A stretch of 64,000 nucleotides of DNA from Poecilobothrus nobilitatus (GCA_947095535.1 OX352773.1:35981398-36045397), one strand, 5' to 3'; positions 50,241-61,732 are shown, numbered from the stretch's first letter. Notes: generated from the letters alone by a model not told the origin. A program made the numbers and translations.

Positions 50241-51145
50241 GAACTATAAAGTTATATATAGAACTGACTGAAGACACATATACATACATATACAATGTAT
50301 CATTATTCAATATGACCTGATACTTTTCGATTGAAATGTTGGCGGCTCAACCATGAATTCTCGACTCTATTCGGAAAGTGAATTAAAATTATAAAACAAC
50401 AAGTGGGTTAAAAACCCTTTTTATAAAGATTTATTTAAAGAAAATGATATTTTTTTTTAAAATACATAACATATATTAAGTTTAATATTATACCATATTT
50501 GTAACTGTATTAATATTTTATTTTTATTTATTTTTTTTTCAGGTGAGGAAAACTTTATAATTAACAAGCAATAATAATAAGCATCATAGGTTACAAAAAA
50601 AAATAAAAGGTTGTTTTTATTTGATTATTTATTTTTAAATGTATATTTTCTCGAAAGTTCAGTTTTGTATTTTCAATTGTTTTAAAAATTATACAGATAC
50701 TAAAAAATGAAAAAACTACCTGCAGTAGATATTAAATTTAGGCAAAAAGTATTATAAATCTATTGTTATTATAATTATTATATATTGTAATTTGTTTCAT
50801 GATCCTTCCATATTACATTCATGTTACAGTTTGTAAAATCCAATGGGTTAATTTTAAAAATTTAAAATTTTTTTTATAAATGTCCGCAATGTTTGTAATA
50901 TTTTAAATGACATAAATGTTTATCAAAAATGGTATTATCAAACTCTTTTATAGTAACTGAAGGTGCTTTTTCAGATTGCTAGATTGATTTTATTTTGTTA
51001 ATAGAATTGTGTAGAAATAGCGAATTCTAAAATTTATAATATTATTAGTAGTACGATTTCCGTGATGCCGTTATTTCACTCTCTAAAATTGAATTAAACG
51101 TAAAAGTTATGTATATATTTTATATATTTATTTTGTGTGCGTTAG

Positions 51146-51209
51146 GAGAAAATTGCCGACTTTTTAGACGGAAAGACTCGGAAAGAACACCAGTCAGGTC
51201 AAAATATAG
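51146..51209 (+). other. Candidate exon B
   Basis: An acceptor (ATTTATTTTGTGTGCGTTAG) ends at 51145. The next 64 nt are GC-enriched and read EKIADFLDGKTRKEHQ and then SGQNI plus one base, ending at a donor ATAG/GTAATC. Acidic and basic residues alternate with no homopolymer bias, unlike chance frames nearby. In phase it can follow candidate exon A and precede candidate exon C. Identity unknown; it could be part of a large plus-strand gene whose introns fill this part of the window. Confidence 0.3.
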
Positions 51210-54200
51210 GTAATCTTTAAGAAATAAAGAAAATAAATCGGGATCAAACATTGAAATTACTTTTTTATATTATTTTCGGTTTCAGTAATTTTTAGTGTTA
51301 CCTTTGTATTAATAAAATCCTAAATACGCACCAAATTACATTCATATGCCATTCCTTTTTTTGTTTATAAATTATAAGAATGGTAATTTTTGTAGCGGTA
51401 CGGTATTAGTTAAAAAAATGACTGATTAGTATGAATACTCGTATAGAGAAAGAATATAGGAGAGAAAAGGACATAGACTAAGGTACTTATAATAATACAG
51501 AAAAAGAAGGTAATAGAGAAAAGGAGAAAAAATATATATAGAGATGATTGTTAATAGAAACGTGACATTTTGCTGATAAAACGTGGTCTAAGGAAAAAAT
51601 TAAGAACTCAACCCTAAAATTTGTTAAGGTAAAAGAAAAATAAGATTTAATATACTGTTTTCTTTTTATTTTATTTTTCATTTGTTTACTACTTATAATG
51701 ATTTATTGTCTGATAATATAAGGATTTTTTTCTATTTTTGGTTTTTTTTTTTTGGTTAAAAATTTTATTGGTGAAAATTTATTTATTATTAAAAATTCAA
51801 AAAAAAAAAAAAGAAAACATAAAACAATGTAGCAAAAAATAAAGCTATTGATATTTCTTTATTATCCTTGTGTAGTTTCAAGGTTAAATGTTTTGTTTCA
51901 TTGTTTTTGAAAATAAAGAACGACCAATAATTTTTCCATTTTTCTTTTTGATTTTCTGTTCTTTCATTTTGTTATTTCTTTCTATATTGAATTGTTATAC
52001 TGGTGATGCTGTTGTTGTTATACTGCTCGTATTATTGGTGACAAAGATAAAAAAAAATGAATATAAAATTAATTTTAATTGTTTATTGATTGCCAACAAA
52101 AAGCAAAAAAAAAAAGTAAAAATAAAAAGAAAAAAAAAATTATTACCAGTTTTTCTATGTCTTAATTGTTTTAGAACATATTTTTTATAGTCAAATTGAT
52201 TTATATTGCAAAATATAAGGTATATGTGACCAGAATGAAATTTTTAAATAAATCATTAAATTTGTTTAACATTATACAAAATGACAGCTAAATGAAATAT
52301 TAAATTTCAGATTAATAAAAAATAATGAATAATTTATGTTATTAATATACAATTTATATTATTTATTTTTTCTTTTCAATTAATTGAAACGAATAATAAT
52401 AAAATGGATAATAATTATATTGGCTAAAGTGGTGATTTATTAAAATACAACTGTAGATCCTTAATTGAAAAACTTAATAATTCTTTAATTGTGATAAATG
52501 CATAATTATTATTATATTAAATTATATATATAAGATAAATTCTATTTAAGAAAAAATTAAAACAGAGGATTATTTAAGAGATTTTTGTTTTTATAATGAA
52601 GAACTTTTTAAACATTTTATTTATAATTTTTGATATTAGAATTACATTTGGGAAAATGGTTTAGATAAATTAAAATAAATTTTGAAAATTGAAATTTAAT
52701 TGATTTACCAGCTTTGTAAAAAATAGAATTAGAAAATGAAAATAAAGTTTTTCTTTATTTCAAATTTAAATGTTTTCCAATGGATTTCTATTACAAGACT
52801 GTATATTTCATTTGACTATTTTATTGGAACGGATTTCATTTGTAACTAACTATAAAATTCGTTCTTATTATTTTTTTTTCTACACATATTTCAACAACAA
52901 ATGGATGGATGAAAACACCAAATCAACTCCAAAATCTCGCTTAATTATATGTTTTATTTATAGTCAAATAAAATGTGACTACATGATAAATGAACTCATG
53001 CAAATGAAATATACTCAAATGACTGACTGAAATACAGGCATATATGACACTTTCTCTTTTCAAACATGTGATTGTTTGAGACATTTAATATAGTTTCGAA
53101 AGTGGTATTGAAAGTGAGAAAAGTTTAATAGGATTGATATTGAATAAAAATGTTGTTTTAGTAGGAAACATTCAAAAATTCTAATTGAGACTTTGAAAAG
53201 GGTGTAGACGCTTTAAAATGTTTCTAAATATTATATTTTTTGCTTTAAAATCTTTTTAAAGAATAATAATTTTCATTTTAATATGATCATTAAGTCGAGA
53301 AGTTTGTCTGAAGAATTTAAATTTAAAAGGAAAAGGATGAGGAATAAATGAAAAACGGAAATATTTTATAATTAGAATTTAATATTATGTCGAAACTTAT
53401 CCTAAGGATGTGTTATTTCTCTTAATACTTGTGCAAAATTTAAAGTTATTATATTAATTTAAAAAGCACATACATCTTGATTTATGTATAAATTTCTAAA
53501 GCGTAAAATATCTAATTTAACTATTTTATAAACAAAATTTCTTAAATATATACTTTTAAAATATTCATATTTTATATAAGATAAATTTGTTAAATGAAAT
53601 GAATGCATTGAGAAATTTCTTTAAAAAATAAAAGCGATTCATTCATTCAAAAAATAACAAAAAAAGTAGATTTTCATATGATATTTAAAAAAAATTTTTT
53701 TTTTATAACTACATATATACCTATACCGAGGAAATTCAAAACTCTCATAATAAAATGTATCCAACGTACCTATAAAAAGTTTCATATTATTGTTGACGTA
53801 CCTTGCTACCAAATGCAACAAGAACAACAACAATTTATAACAGGAACAAAATTAAAACCAGCAATATTAAATTTTATACAATATAATAACATTTTGATAA
53901 CTTTTAATGTTGCATATACTTGTATACATATGTATATATTTTGTTGAATATCTATAGATTGTATGTGCTAATCTAATACATATCTCATATTAAAGAAAAA
54001 TGCTAACATATACACTATAGTTAGAATCACTTTTTTAATACTCATATTCTTTAGAACAGTACCAGAAACAAAAAAAAAAAACAAAAGAATATATTTGACT
54101 TAAGTGTAATATAATCATTTAATATATACATATATATATATATATTTGAATTTTAGATGAATCATTAAGACAAGGATATAACAGAATATAAAATATAGTG

Positions 54201-54585
54201 CCGTATTTTTTTTTTATTTTGTTACTTTTTATTTTTCGTGACTTAACGCACAAAGAAACAAACGACATTTTGTATCGTTAAAAAAATATATTCCATACAT
54301 TTTTAGATTTAAGTTCTGTTCAGTTCCTGTAATAAAAATTCGACAATCATTTTATCAGAATCGTTTAATATTAAAAACCTGTATAAAAAAAAAATCATGA
54401 ATGTTGCAAAAAGCGCAATCAAAAATTTTCACAAAAAATAAAATAAAATAACTGTATATTGCGTTTTGGATGCGATTAAAAGATTAAAATCTAACTATAT
54501 TCCTAAAAAAAGGACAAAATTAAATCATAACGTAACAAAATAAACTTTTGTGTCATGCTTTTTCATTGTAGTGAGTGATTTGTAG
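51210..54585. other. AT-rich DNA, mostly noncoding
   Basis: The frames at 51487-51681 (minus) and 51888-52190 (+) are low complexity. Those at 52770-53030 (+) and 53678-53947 (+, with an overlapping minus-strand frame at 53639-53833) are longer than usual and end in mixed-composition segments, but no domain or consistent splice pair supports them. Confidence 0.45.
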
Positions 54586-54627
54586 CAATAGTGACGGAAC
54601 TAATGAATGATGTTCTGATAGAAAACT
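54586..54627 (+). other. Candidate exon C
   Basis: After an acceptor (GTGATTTGTAG, ending 54585) the frame reads IVTELMNDVLIEN, following two bases. It ends at a donor AACT/GTAGTA, or runs on to TAG at 54660-54662. The phase-1 start fits the end of candidate exon B. Composition is GC-enriched relative to the flanks. Weak evidence, mainly phase compatibility. Confidence 0.2.
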
Positions 54628-54813
54628 GTAGTACTAATGAGAAAATAGGGATGTTCATGTAGAGTTTTTAGTTTTTTTTTTTAGAAATTTATGTCTACAT
54701 GTAAATTGCAACAATCCACTGCTGTTCACGTCTTTCGACTTTTAATTTTTTTTTGATTATACACAATTTTTTTGAAAACATTTTTCCATTTTTCGTTTTG
54801 TGTTTTTATTTAG

Positions 54814-55024
54814 CAGATGTTTTCAATGTTGTCGTCAATAATATGCCAAGTAATGCGAAGGAGATTATTTATTCAGTCTGGACGTTTGATTGGTAAAAAT
54901 TTTACGATTTAAAAGTAAATTGAAAACTTAAAAATAAAACTGAATTGTTTGAAATTTTTTAGTTATCAATTTTAAAGAATTAATGTCAATGAGAAAGCAA
55001 AGCATGAGAAAATGGGTATTTAGT
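54814..55024 (+). other. Candidate exons D and E separated by a 70-nt intron
   Basis: A strong tandem acceptor (GTTTTTATTTAGCAG) precedes a GC-enriched 79-nt island (54814-54892) ending GATTG/GTAAAA. The next acceptor (TTTGAAATTTTTTAG) ends at 54962, giving a 70-nt intron of typical insect size. In one phase the join is open: MFSMLSSIICQVMRRRLF, IQSGRLI, then INFKELMSMRKQSMRKWVFS and TAG (stop ends 55024). Another frame of the first exon reads DVFNVVVNNMPSNAKEII. The ambiguity of frame lowers confidence. No family assigned. Confidence 0.25.
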
Positions 55025-56367
55025 TAGTATCTTTCAAATCTGAAATCTTGAATATAGTAATTCCCATCCCTATTCATATTAATTTTTTTTTTTTTTTATT
55101 ATCGGTAAAAATCGGTTTAGTGATAACGTTACAAAAAATTTAACTTTTACGAGCTTTTCACCTTTATCCTCATAAAAAAAAAAAAAAAAAAATGAATTCC
55201 TATGGGTTCCGGATATTATTTAGAGCAACTTAAGGACATCATAGTTTATATGAAAGCAAAAAAAAAAAAAAACACAAGATTAAACTGACTGTGAAATTTT
55301 TTTATGTATTGTTATTATTGTTCTTTACTGGTTATATGTTGAATAGGTGTAAAAATGAATAAATGGTCCAAAATGATCCATCCGTATACTATTCAAAACT
55401 AAGCTAAATTTTATGAGGATAAAAGCAAAAAAAAAAAAAAACCAAAACAGAAAAATCGTAAAATAAAAGAACGGAACGTTTTTGTTGCAAATATTGAAAA
55501 AGCAACAAAAAAAAAAAATACTAACCACAAAATTGAAACACAAAATGAAACTATGAAAATTGTTTTCATTTTTTTGCCAAATGTTTGTCACATAAAAACA
55601 AATATAAAGACTAAAAAGATCTAAAAGTCATTTTTTATGACTTTAAATGGTAATATTACGGTACATAAAATGAAGTTATTTTTTTTTTTTTTTTCAAAAA
55701 AAAAATCTATTCAAACATTATTATACAGAGTATTATATTATACGAGTATATTATATTGATAAAATGCTTTTCTTTTTACCAACTTTTAATAAAAAGAAAA
55801 AACGGAACTTAAAATTTAACTGAACTGAAATTTAAGTATCAAATTTTATAATTATGAGGGTTATTTTATGATTATTTTTTAAGCGATTTTTTTGTTAGTT
55901 TTTATTAATTTTAAAATAAATTAAATTTTAATTTGCATATTATTTTGTTTGTAATTTTATATGAATTTAAGTTACACTCGTAAGTGAGTTTTTATCATTT
56001 TTTTTCATTTGTATTTTCAGTTTTTATTGAATAAGGAACACTTCTTAATATCCTATAGCTAAAATGAGAACTTTTAAAACCATTCATTAAAATATATTGT
56101 ATCTTATATTTAGTATCAGTTTTAAGAAGTATTAAAATAGATTGTTTTTTTAATTACAATATTCTAAAGGAATTGAAAGCTTGGATCCCAAATAGTCCAA
56201 TTTAAAATAAGCTAACTTTAGGTTTTTTCTGTAGTAAATTTTTAAATTAAAGTTTGAAAGTTAATTATACAAATTAAAGTTTTTGTTAGCAGTAATGTGT
56301 ATAATACTCTCATTCTATTAAAAGAAATTTTTACTTCAAAGCAGTATGAAAACTCAAACATTTTTAA
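55025..56367. other. AT-rich noncoding DNA
   Basis: Poly-A/poly-T rich. The minus-strand frame at 55325-55591 is low complexity. No gene or repeat recognised. Confidence 0.6.
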
Positions 56368-56560
56368 AGGCGTACTTTTTAAAAAAGTATTTTAGAATTG
56401 TGACTACTTTTGCATCAAATTTTTTAGATTTGACTGACTGTAAGAAAAAATTATGCAAAATCAAGAGACACTTTCTTCATTTTTTTTAAGAAACCTCATA
56501 TATTATATAACCGTATTATAAAAATCCGTTAAACTGGGTAAAATTTTTAGCTTAGGCTTT
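56368..56560 (+). repeat. Repeat family R1, copy 4 (left-end relic)
   Basis: It begins AAAGGCGTACTTTTTAAAA, then TTTTAGAATTGTGAC, TTTTGCATCAAATTTTTTAG, AGAGACACTTTCTTC and TTTAAGAAACCTC. These parallel, in order, the left part of copy 2 at 14688 (GGCGCACATTTTTCAAAA, TTTAGAATTACG, AGAGACACTTTTTG, TTTAAAGAAACGC). The right half is not recognisable. Confidence 0.45.
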
Positions 56561-56910
56561 GTTAACCAGAAAAGTTTATTCGCTTTTTCCAAAAGGTTTA
56601 CAGTGATTTTAAATATTTTTTATAAACTTTCTAGAAAAGAACGTAAAATCCTTATTTTCTAATAACGATTATAAAATCTTTCCTAATTAATGTAATATTA
56701 TAATACATACATACATAAAAAAACAGTTTTTTTTTTTTAAAAATAACAGATTTTTAGGTTTTCATTTGAATGTTACAGTTTTAAAATTTTCAATAAATTA
56801 AAAAAAACCCTAAAGTTCATAATAAGTTATAGCTCCAGAGAAAAACGAAAAAAAAACTTCAGTTTGTGCAAAAATACACGAAAATTTCCGAAAAAAGCGG
56901 AAGCCTTCTT

Positions 56911-56979
56911 TCATTCTTCCTTATTTTGAGGCAATAATTCTTGGTGTGTAAATTCGGCGGCAATTATTCTTGCAGCCAT
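56911..56979 (-). CDS. Possible 22-aa small ORF
   Basis: On the minus strand an ATG at 56979 opens 22 codons ending in TGA (56911-56913): MAARIIAAEF, then THQELLPQNKEE. The stretch is GC-enriched and free of homopolymer codons. It shows no signal peptide and has no donor before the stop. It could be a microprotein, a 5' exon fragment or chance. It is included because the composition stands out against the flanks. Confidence 0.2.
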   Translation of the reverse strand: MAARIIAAEFTHQELLPQNKEE

Positions 56980-58302
56980 ATTATTATTTAAATAAATTAA
57001 TGGTATAAAAAATTGGTTAGCTTCTTTTTTCACTTTTCAACAAAATTTAATTCTAAAATATCATATTAATGTTTTATTTTCGAAAATTTAACTGTATAGT
57101 TGAGGGTTAAACCTTACAAATAAATACAAAATTTAATTGTAAAAATATATAACAAAATTACAAAAGAATTGAAATTTTAAACTATAGGTCAGGATAACTC
57201 GAAACAAATTACATACTAATTATACACATTTGTATGTATGAATGTATATATATGAATGACAAAGTTATTCAACATTGAAAATTATCGGTTTTTTTAATTG
57301 AAACAATGAAATTGAATTGTAAAATCGAAATTTTTCAAAGTCAAATGCAAAAAAAAAAAAAAATAAACATTATTAACTTTTTTATATTTATTTAAAATAC
57401 TAGTGAAACATACAGTAGGAACAAAAAAGTTAGTCTACTGTTAATTGAAACTTTTTAATAAAAAGTTAACTGTTGTTCATCTACTAAATTTAAATCTAGT
57501 TTTATATACCTACTGTAACTATTGTTTTTGATTTTAATAAATAAAAATCTTTAGTTTCCTAAAGTAATTTTTAAGAGATTAGTAGGCTGTAGACTTCTGT
57601 TGTTGAAGATTAGTAGAGTAGTAGGCTTCCGTTTATTTGAATAATTTTTAAGTAAAAACTTTAAAAAGTGTCATCAAATCTATAATTTATCTCAAAGTTT
57701 CAATATTTATGCATGTAGAGTAAATTTTTCACAATGTTCTTATAAATATATGGTGAAATAAACTTATAACAAAACAAATATATTTGTTATTTTACATACA
57801 AAAGAGAAAATGTTAGTATTTTGCACACAACTGTATGTTAATTAACATTTGTTTGCTAAATAAATAAAAAAAAAAAAATCCTGTGCCCTTAACTTTGTTT
57901 TTTTTTTTAAATTTGTTAATGTAGATATTAAAAGAAAAACAATCACCATCATTAAGCTGTATATATATATGTATATTGTTTTTTTTTATACCATTACATT
58001 GTATTTAAAGATATGTATACAAACATATAATATACCTAAAGTTTACTATACTATTATTATAGTTTTATAAAAAAAAAAAAAAATTTATATTAATTTTAAA
58101 CTTAAAGGGAAATAAACAAATATATATAGGCCTTGCCTTGAACATGTAATTTTCAAAACAAGAAGGAGAAAAAACAGAATGTCAGAAAAGGAAAAAGTAA
58201 AATGGCTAGGTGTACGAATAGGACAGGAAAAAAAAAAAAAAGGATAATAATAATATTAGACAGAAAAACCAATAATATAAAATGTTAGGCATTAGGTCTA
58301 TT

Positions 58303-58305
<3 letters not shown>

Positions 58306-58336
<31 letters not shown>
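58306..58336 (+). repeat. (AT)n microsatellite
   Basis: About 15 AT units, followed by ACATATATACATATG. The frame at 58282-58482 runs through it and is spurious. Confidence 0.9.
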
Positions 58337-58342
<6 letters not shown>

Positions 58343-58683
58343 TACATATGTTAACTGTACCTAAAATATTATTTTGTGGTTTTAAAATTTCAAAATTATG
58401 TAATTTTCCATTTTTATTCTATCTCTGTTTCTCGTTCTTCTTTAGTTTTTTTTTGGTCTTTCTTTTTTCTCTTTTCCTCTAACAATGTATTTTTAGTTTG
58501 TCTTTTCTGTAATACTATGGTAATATTATAAAAGTTTTGTGGTTTTGTAATATTGTGGTTCATAAAATTTTAATAATCGTTTTTTATTTTGTTTTTTTAT
58601 TTTTTTATTTTTTTTGGAGACCAATAACCAGAATACCCTGAATTGTTGTAATCTTCATATAAACTCAAACTCATATCATAAAA

Positions 58684-58696
<13 letters not shown>

Positions 58697-58723
<27 letters not shown>
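58697..58723 (+). repeat. (AT)n microsatellite
   Basis: A second AT dinucleotide run in the same 400-bp area. Frames on both strands at 58614-58883 and 58671-58856 are driven by it. Confidence 0.88.
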
Positions 58724-58727
<4 letters not shown>

Positions 58728-60225
58728 TATATTATATATGTATATATATTCATAATTTTTATCATGTTTAGAAATCAGGATATTATTTTTGGTGTATTTT
58801 TGGTGTTTTGTAGAATTCTGGAGTATTATAATAGAGTACAGTTTACTGAATTTCAATATTATAAAAGAAGTTTGGGGATATAAGTTAGTTGGAAGTGGTT
58901 TTAAAACCCGGAAAATAATGTTTCTAAAAAAAACAAAGATGATTAGTGGATAATTTTGGATTAAATTTTTATTATTAACTATATATCTTTTATTTAAAAA
59001 AAGTTTTCTATAAAATTCTGATTATAAATTTGTTAAAAAAGAATTTTTTTTTTGTTTTTTAGTAATAAAAAATAAAAAGTTAATATAATTTTCACATTAT
59101 TAATTTTTATTTTTTGTTTTTCATTTCAAAAGTAATTAAAAATAAATTTAAATGTTAAAAAAAGAAAACACATTTCTTTTTTTTTTTTAATAGTTTTATG
59201 TTTTAAGAAGTAAAAAAGTTTTACGGAAAGTTTCTTAAGGGCCTCTTTTATGATATTGTCGAAATAATAAAAAAACAAAATAAAAAAAAGAATTCTAAAT
59301 ATTATTTTTCATACAAAATTTTTGGCTTTTACCTTGAAAAATTGAATGAAATTCTAAAGAATACAAAATAAATAATTTTATTTTTTTTAAGGTACATATA
59401 TAATATGTATTCTGTTTTTCGACATATATTGATTCGAATTTCTTTAAAAATCTGAATATAACTCCATTTAAACTTAAGTTAGGTTAAAATATACAGGAAA
59501 GGTTTTTAAAGATATTCCTTAGAGGTTTTAAGGGTTTTTTTCGATTCTTTTAAAAGTATCCTTATTTTTTAAACTTAATAAAGACGACCAGTGTCAAACG
59601 AAAGCAATTATTATATTAAAATGTGCTTTTCTTTTCTTTCTTTTTGATCCTTTAAGAAAAAAAAAAAAACGAATAGATTTTTTAGTTGACCGTCAACGAA
59701 CCGTCATTTAAGAAAACGTAACACATTTCGCTTTTAGCGAATCCGAAAGGAACTGCTTTTTGGAACCGAAAACGAATCGTTCCTTTTATATTGAGTGAAA
59801 TGATATTTTTATTATGGTTTAGTAATTTGTTTGTTTTTTTTTTGTAGTTGTAATTTTTTTTATACCTATACACAACAAAATACTAAAATAGATGCTATAT
59901 CTTTCCTGAAATAGTTATATAAACGTAAGCAACAAAAGAGAAGATTTTTAACAACAGTTAAGTAAAAAATCGTGAAAAATCTACGAAATCGTGTAGCTAT
60001 CTACATATATTCAGGTAAAAATAATTATAAGTAAACAAAACTATTAAAACAAGTTCAAACAAAATCGAAGCCTATGTTCCCTAGTGGAATGAAATGAACA
60101 AAAAAAAAAACAAAAGATAGCTACACAATAAAAAGGGCGCCATCCATCTTAAAATAGCTACACAACAAAATGGGAGTACTTTTTGATAACAGTTATATTA
60201 ATGCGTAATTTTTTGTTTTTTTCCC

Positions 60226-60347
60226 TAAGGGAGGTGGGAATCTTCTAAAGACACCAAGAATTTCCCCCTTGATATAATCAGATTTTTACTGACTAAACCC
60301 ACCTCCCCCTTTAGCCAATATAATGGGATGAAACCCTTACCTGCGAA
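60226..60347 (-). repeat. 120-bp block shared with the 41.7-kb MITE
   Basis: Reverse-complement counterpart of 41852-41971. Both contain GGGAGGTGGG and CCCACCTCC arms ~70 nt apart that can pair, and both share GACACCAAGAATT/GACATCAAGAATT, ATATAATGGGATGAAA and TTACCTGCGAA. Divergence is moderate, and the stems stay complementary in both copies. Confidence 0.7.
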
Positions 60348-60430
60348 CGCAGTATATTGGCTAGGGAGTATGGATAGCTAAGGATAGGGAATGGATACGG
60401 GAAATTGAACCACTTTGGGGTACGTACGTA

Positions 60431-60483
60431 CCGAACTCTTGGCGATACGCTTAACTCTTAACCGAACTCTTGGCGATACGCTT
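60431..60483 (+). repeat. 31-bp tandem duplication
   Basis: CCGAACTCTTGGCGATACGC occurs at 60431 and again at 60462, each followed by TT, with AACTCTTAA between them. A recent local duplication. Confidence 0.85.
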
Positions 60484-60771
60484 TTTTTGTTTAATTTTTA
60501 CAACAGTAGCATTTACGAGCCGTAAGCAAATCCTAAAAGCGGTTCGTAAACGAACTACTATGAAGAAATAACTTCGTCGGCGGTTTGTTTACGGTTTCTT
60601 TTTCTTGAAGGGGACTTTATAACTTATTTCAAAATATCCGAAATTTTAAAAATTATTTAATTAAATATGTATTTGATTTGCTTTGAATTTTATTTCAAAA
60701 ATATTTTTAGTTGGAAATAATATTCCAATTTGAAATTATTATTAAATATATTTTTTGTATTATTATGGAAA

Positions 60772-60777
60772 TATAAA
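60772..60777 (+). promoter_or_regulatory. TATA-like box
   Basis: TATAAA lies 57 bp before the ATG of the two-exon gene at 60834. A start site about 30 bp downstream would leave a ~30-nt 5' UTR, reasonable for a small insect gene. The motif is common in AT-rich DNA, so position is the main support. Confidence 0.35.
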
Positions 60778-60833
60778 CGTTTTTAAAATTTTTTTTTGTA
60801 TTTAATTATGAAATAACACTTTAATAAAAAATA

Positions 60834-61209
60834 ATGCTGGGGCCATTGTTAGTACTTATTGTAATAAATGGATTTGTTTGCAAAGAAATACAGGTACGTT
60901 AAAAACAACAAAAAAAAAAGCCGGTAAAATTTTTTAAAGTTAATTAATTAAATTTTTTAGGCGCTACCATTATTCAGTTCATCTGGAATAATGCGTTATA
61001 GTAATGTCATCGATCAAATAAATAAACCTGGAATGGAATTATTAGCAGAAATTTTAGATATTATTCGTGAACCAAATAAAGGCAATATAATACAAGCGGT
61101 TGATTCTTTAGTAACATTTCTAAAATCACTTTCATCTGTATCAGCTGATAGTGATAAAAATAAAAGTAATGAATTGATAAAATCTACACAAGTATTAGAC
61201 AATGGTTGA
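60834..61209 (+). CDS. Small secreted protein gene, two exons, function unknown
   Basis: Exon 1 (60834-60893) begins with ATG and encodes exactly 20 residues, MLGPLLVLIVINGFVCKEIQ, a typical signal peptide with hydrophobic core LLVLIVINGF. The donor CAG/GTACGT starts a 67-nt intron (60894-60960) ending in AATTTTTTAG, of normal insect size. Exon 2 (60961-61209) continues in phase for 82 codons to TGA: ALPLFSSSGI..., then an amphipathic helical part (ELLAEILDIIREPN, AVDSLVTFLKSLSSV) and a Ser/Asp/Lys-rich tail. The predicted precursor is 102 aa; cleavage could be after Cys16 or Ala21. Base composition is richer than the flanks. A poly(A) signal AATAAA lies at 61315-61320. No family recognised. 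An alternative 3' exon at 61520 may replace the tail. The minus-strand frame at 61014-61229 is its antisense shadow. Confidence 0.7.
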
Positions 61210-61314
61210 GGCAAAATCCAAATTTTCAAAAAAAAAATTTTAAGGTTGTTTTTATTTTCAATAGATATTATAAAAAATTAAAAACTGAAACAAAAAACAA
61301 TTTTTCAAATGTAA

Positions 61315-61320
61315 AATAAA
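61315..61320 (+). terminator. Poly(A) signal AATAAA after exon 2
   Basis: A canonical hexamer 106 bp after the exon-2 stop codon, suited to end the short, two-exon transcript. Confidence 0.35.
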
Positions 61321-61519
61321 AAGTGAAAATGCAATTTTTGCCTTCTTTTTTTTTTAAGTAATTTTCATTAATTAATTATTAAGGTTATATGAATATTATT
61401 TTAAAATGACAGTTAAATGAATGTTCTGGGTATACTACTTCGTTGAATCTTTAAATTTTAAAAACTGGTGTTGATCTATAAGCGTTTGTTCTTAATGCCG
61501 ATTACATATAATTTCTCAG

Positions 61520-61714
61520 TATTTTCGAGAAGAACTTCCAATATATTTACAATTTCATTGCCCCGCTGTTTTCAAGTTGAAAGATAACGGATTTCGTATT
61601 AGTATTGAAAGAATATTTTATCTACGAAACATAAAATGCCCCGACTTAAGATATATTTATGAAAACTTATTAAACACTAGTGAAGACATCGAAATCTTGA
61701 AAGGAATTCGTTAA
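61520..61714 (+). CDS. 64-codon terminal exon lacking methionine, family unknown
   Basis: A strong acceptor (ACATATAATTTCTCAG) ends at 61519. The following frame is open for 64 codons to TAA (61712-61714) and contains no Met at all, so it must be spliced to an upstream exon. It reads YFREELPIYLQFHCPAVF, KLKDNGFRISIERIFYLRNI, KCPDLRYIYENLLNTSEDIE and ILKGIR. The composition is balanced and clearly coding, with two CP motifs (HCPAV, KCPDL). AATAAA follows at 61727-61732. The nearest upstream plus-strand exon is exon 2 of the secreted-protein gene. A phase-0 donor inside it, for example ACACAA/GTATTA near 61190, would join in frame; the donor is weak, so the linkage is inference. No known domain recognised. 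Confidence 0.6.
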   Translation, partial: YFREELPIYLQFHCPAVFKLKDNGFRISIERIFYLRNIKCPDLRYIYENLLNTSEDIEILKGIR

Positions 61715-61726
61715 ATCTTGAATATT

Positions 61727-61732
61727 AATAAA
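61727..61732 (+). terminator. Poly(A) signal AATAAA after exon 3
   Basis: A canonical hexamer 13 bp after the TAA of the 61520 exon; a second AATAAA follows at about 61740. This would give a very short 3' UTR. Confidence 0.4.

Larger units (their letters stand above)
57000..59684. other. AT-rich noncoding DNA
   Basis: Simple repeats and homopolymers dominate. A purine-rich 22-codon frame at about 58179-58247 (+) starts MSEKEKVKWLGV but ends in an A-run and is not supported. Confidence 0.6.
59685..60605. mobile_element. Possible composite element with diverged inverted ends
   Basis: Left-end words (GACCGTCAACGAACCGTC, CGCTTTTAGCGAATCC) are echoed in the reverse complement of the right end (AACCGTAAACAAACCG, CGAACCGCTTTTAGG), suggesting decayed terminal inverted repeats ~0.9 kb apart. 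The interior holds the shared 120-bp block (60226-60347) and a 31-bp tandem. Boundaries and class are uncertain. Confidence 0.35.

Noticed and set aside
53639..53947. Overlapping 64- and 89-codon frames on opposite strands
   Set aside because: Both cannot be right and neither has start, splice or domain support; they share one patch of moderate complexity.
61014..61229. 71-codon minus-strand frame
   Set aside because: Antisense shadow of the second exon of the secreted-protein gene.
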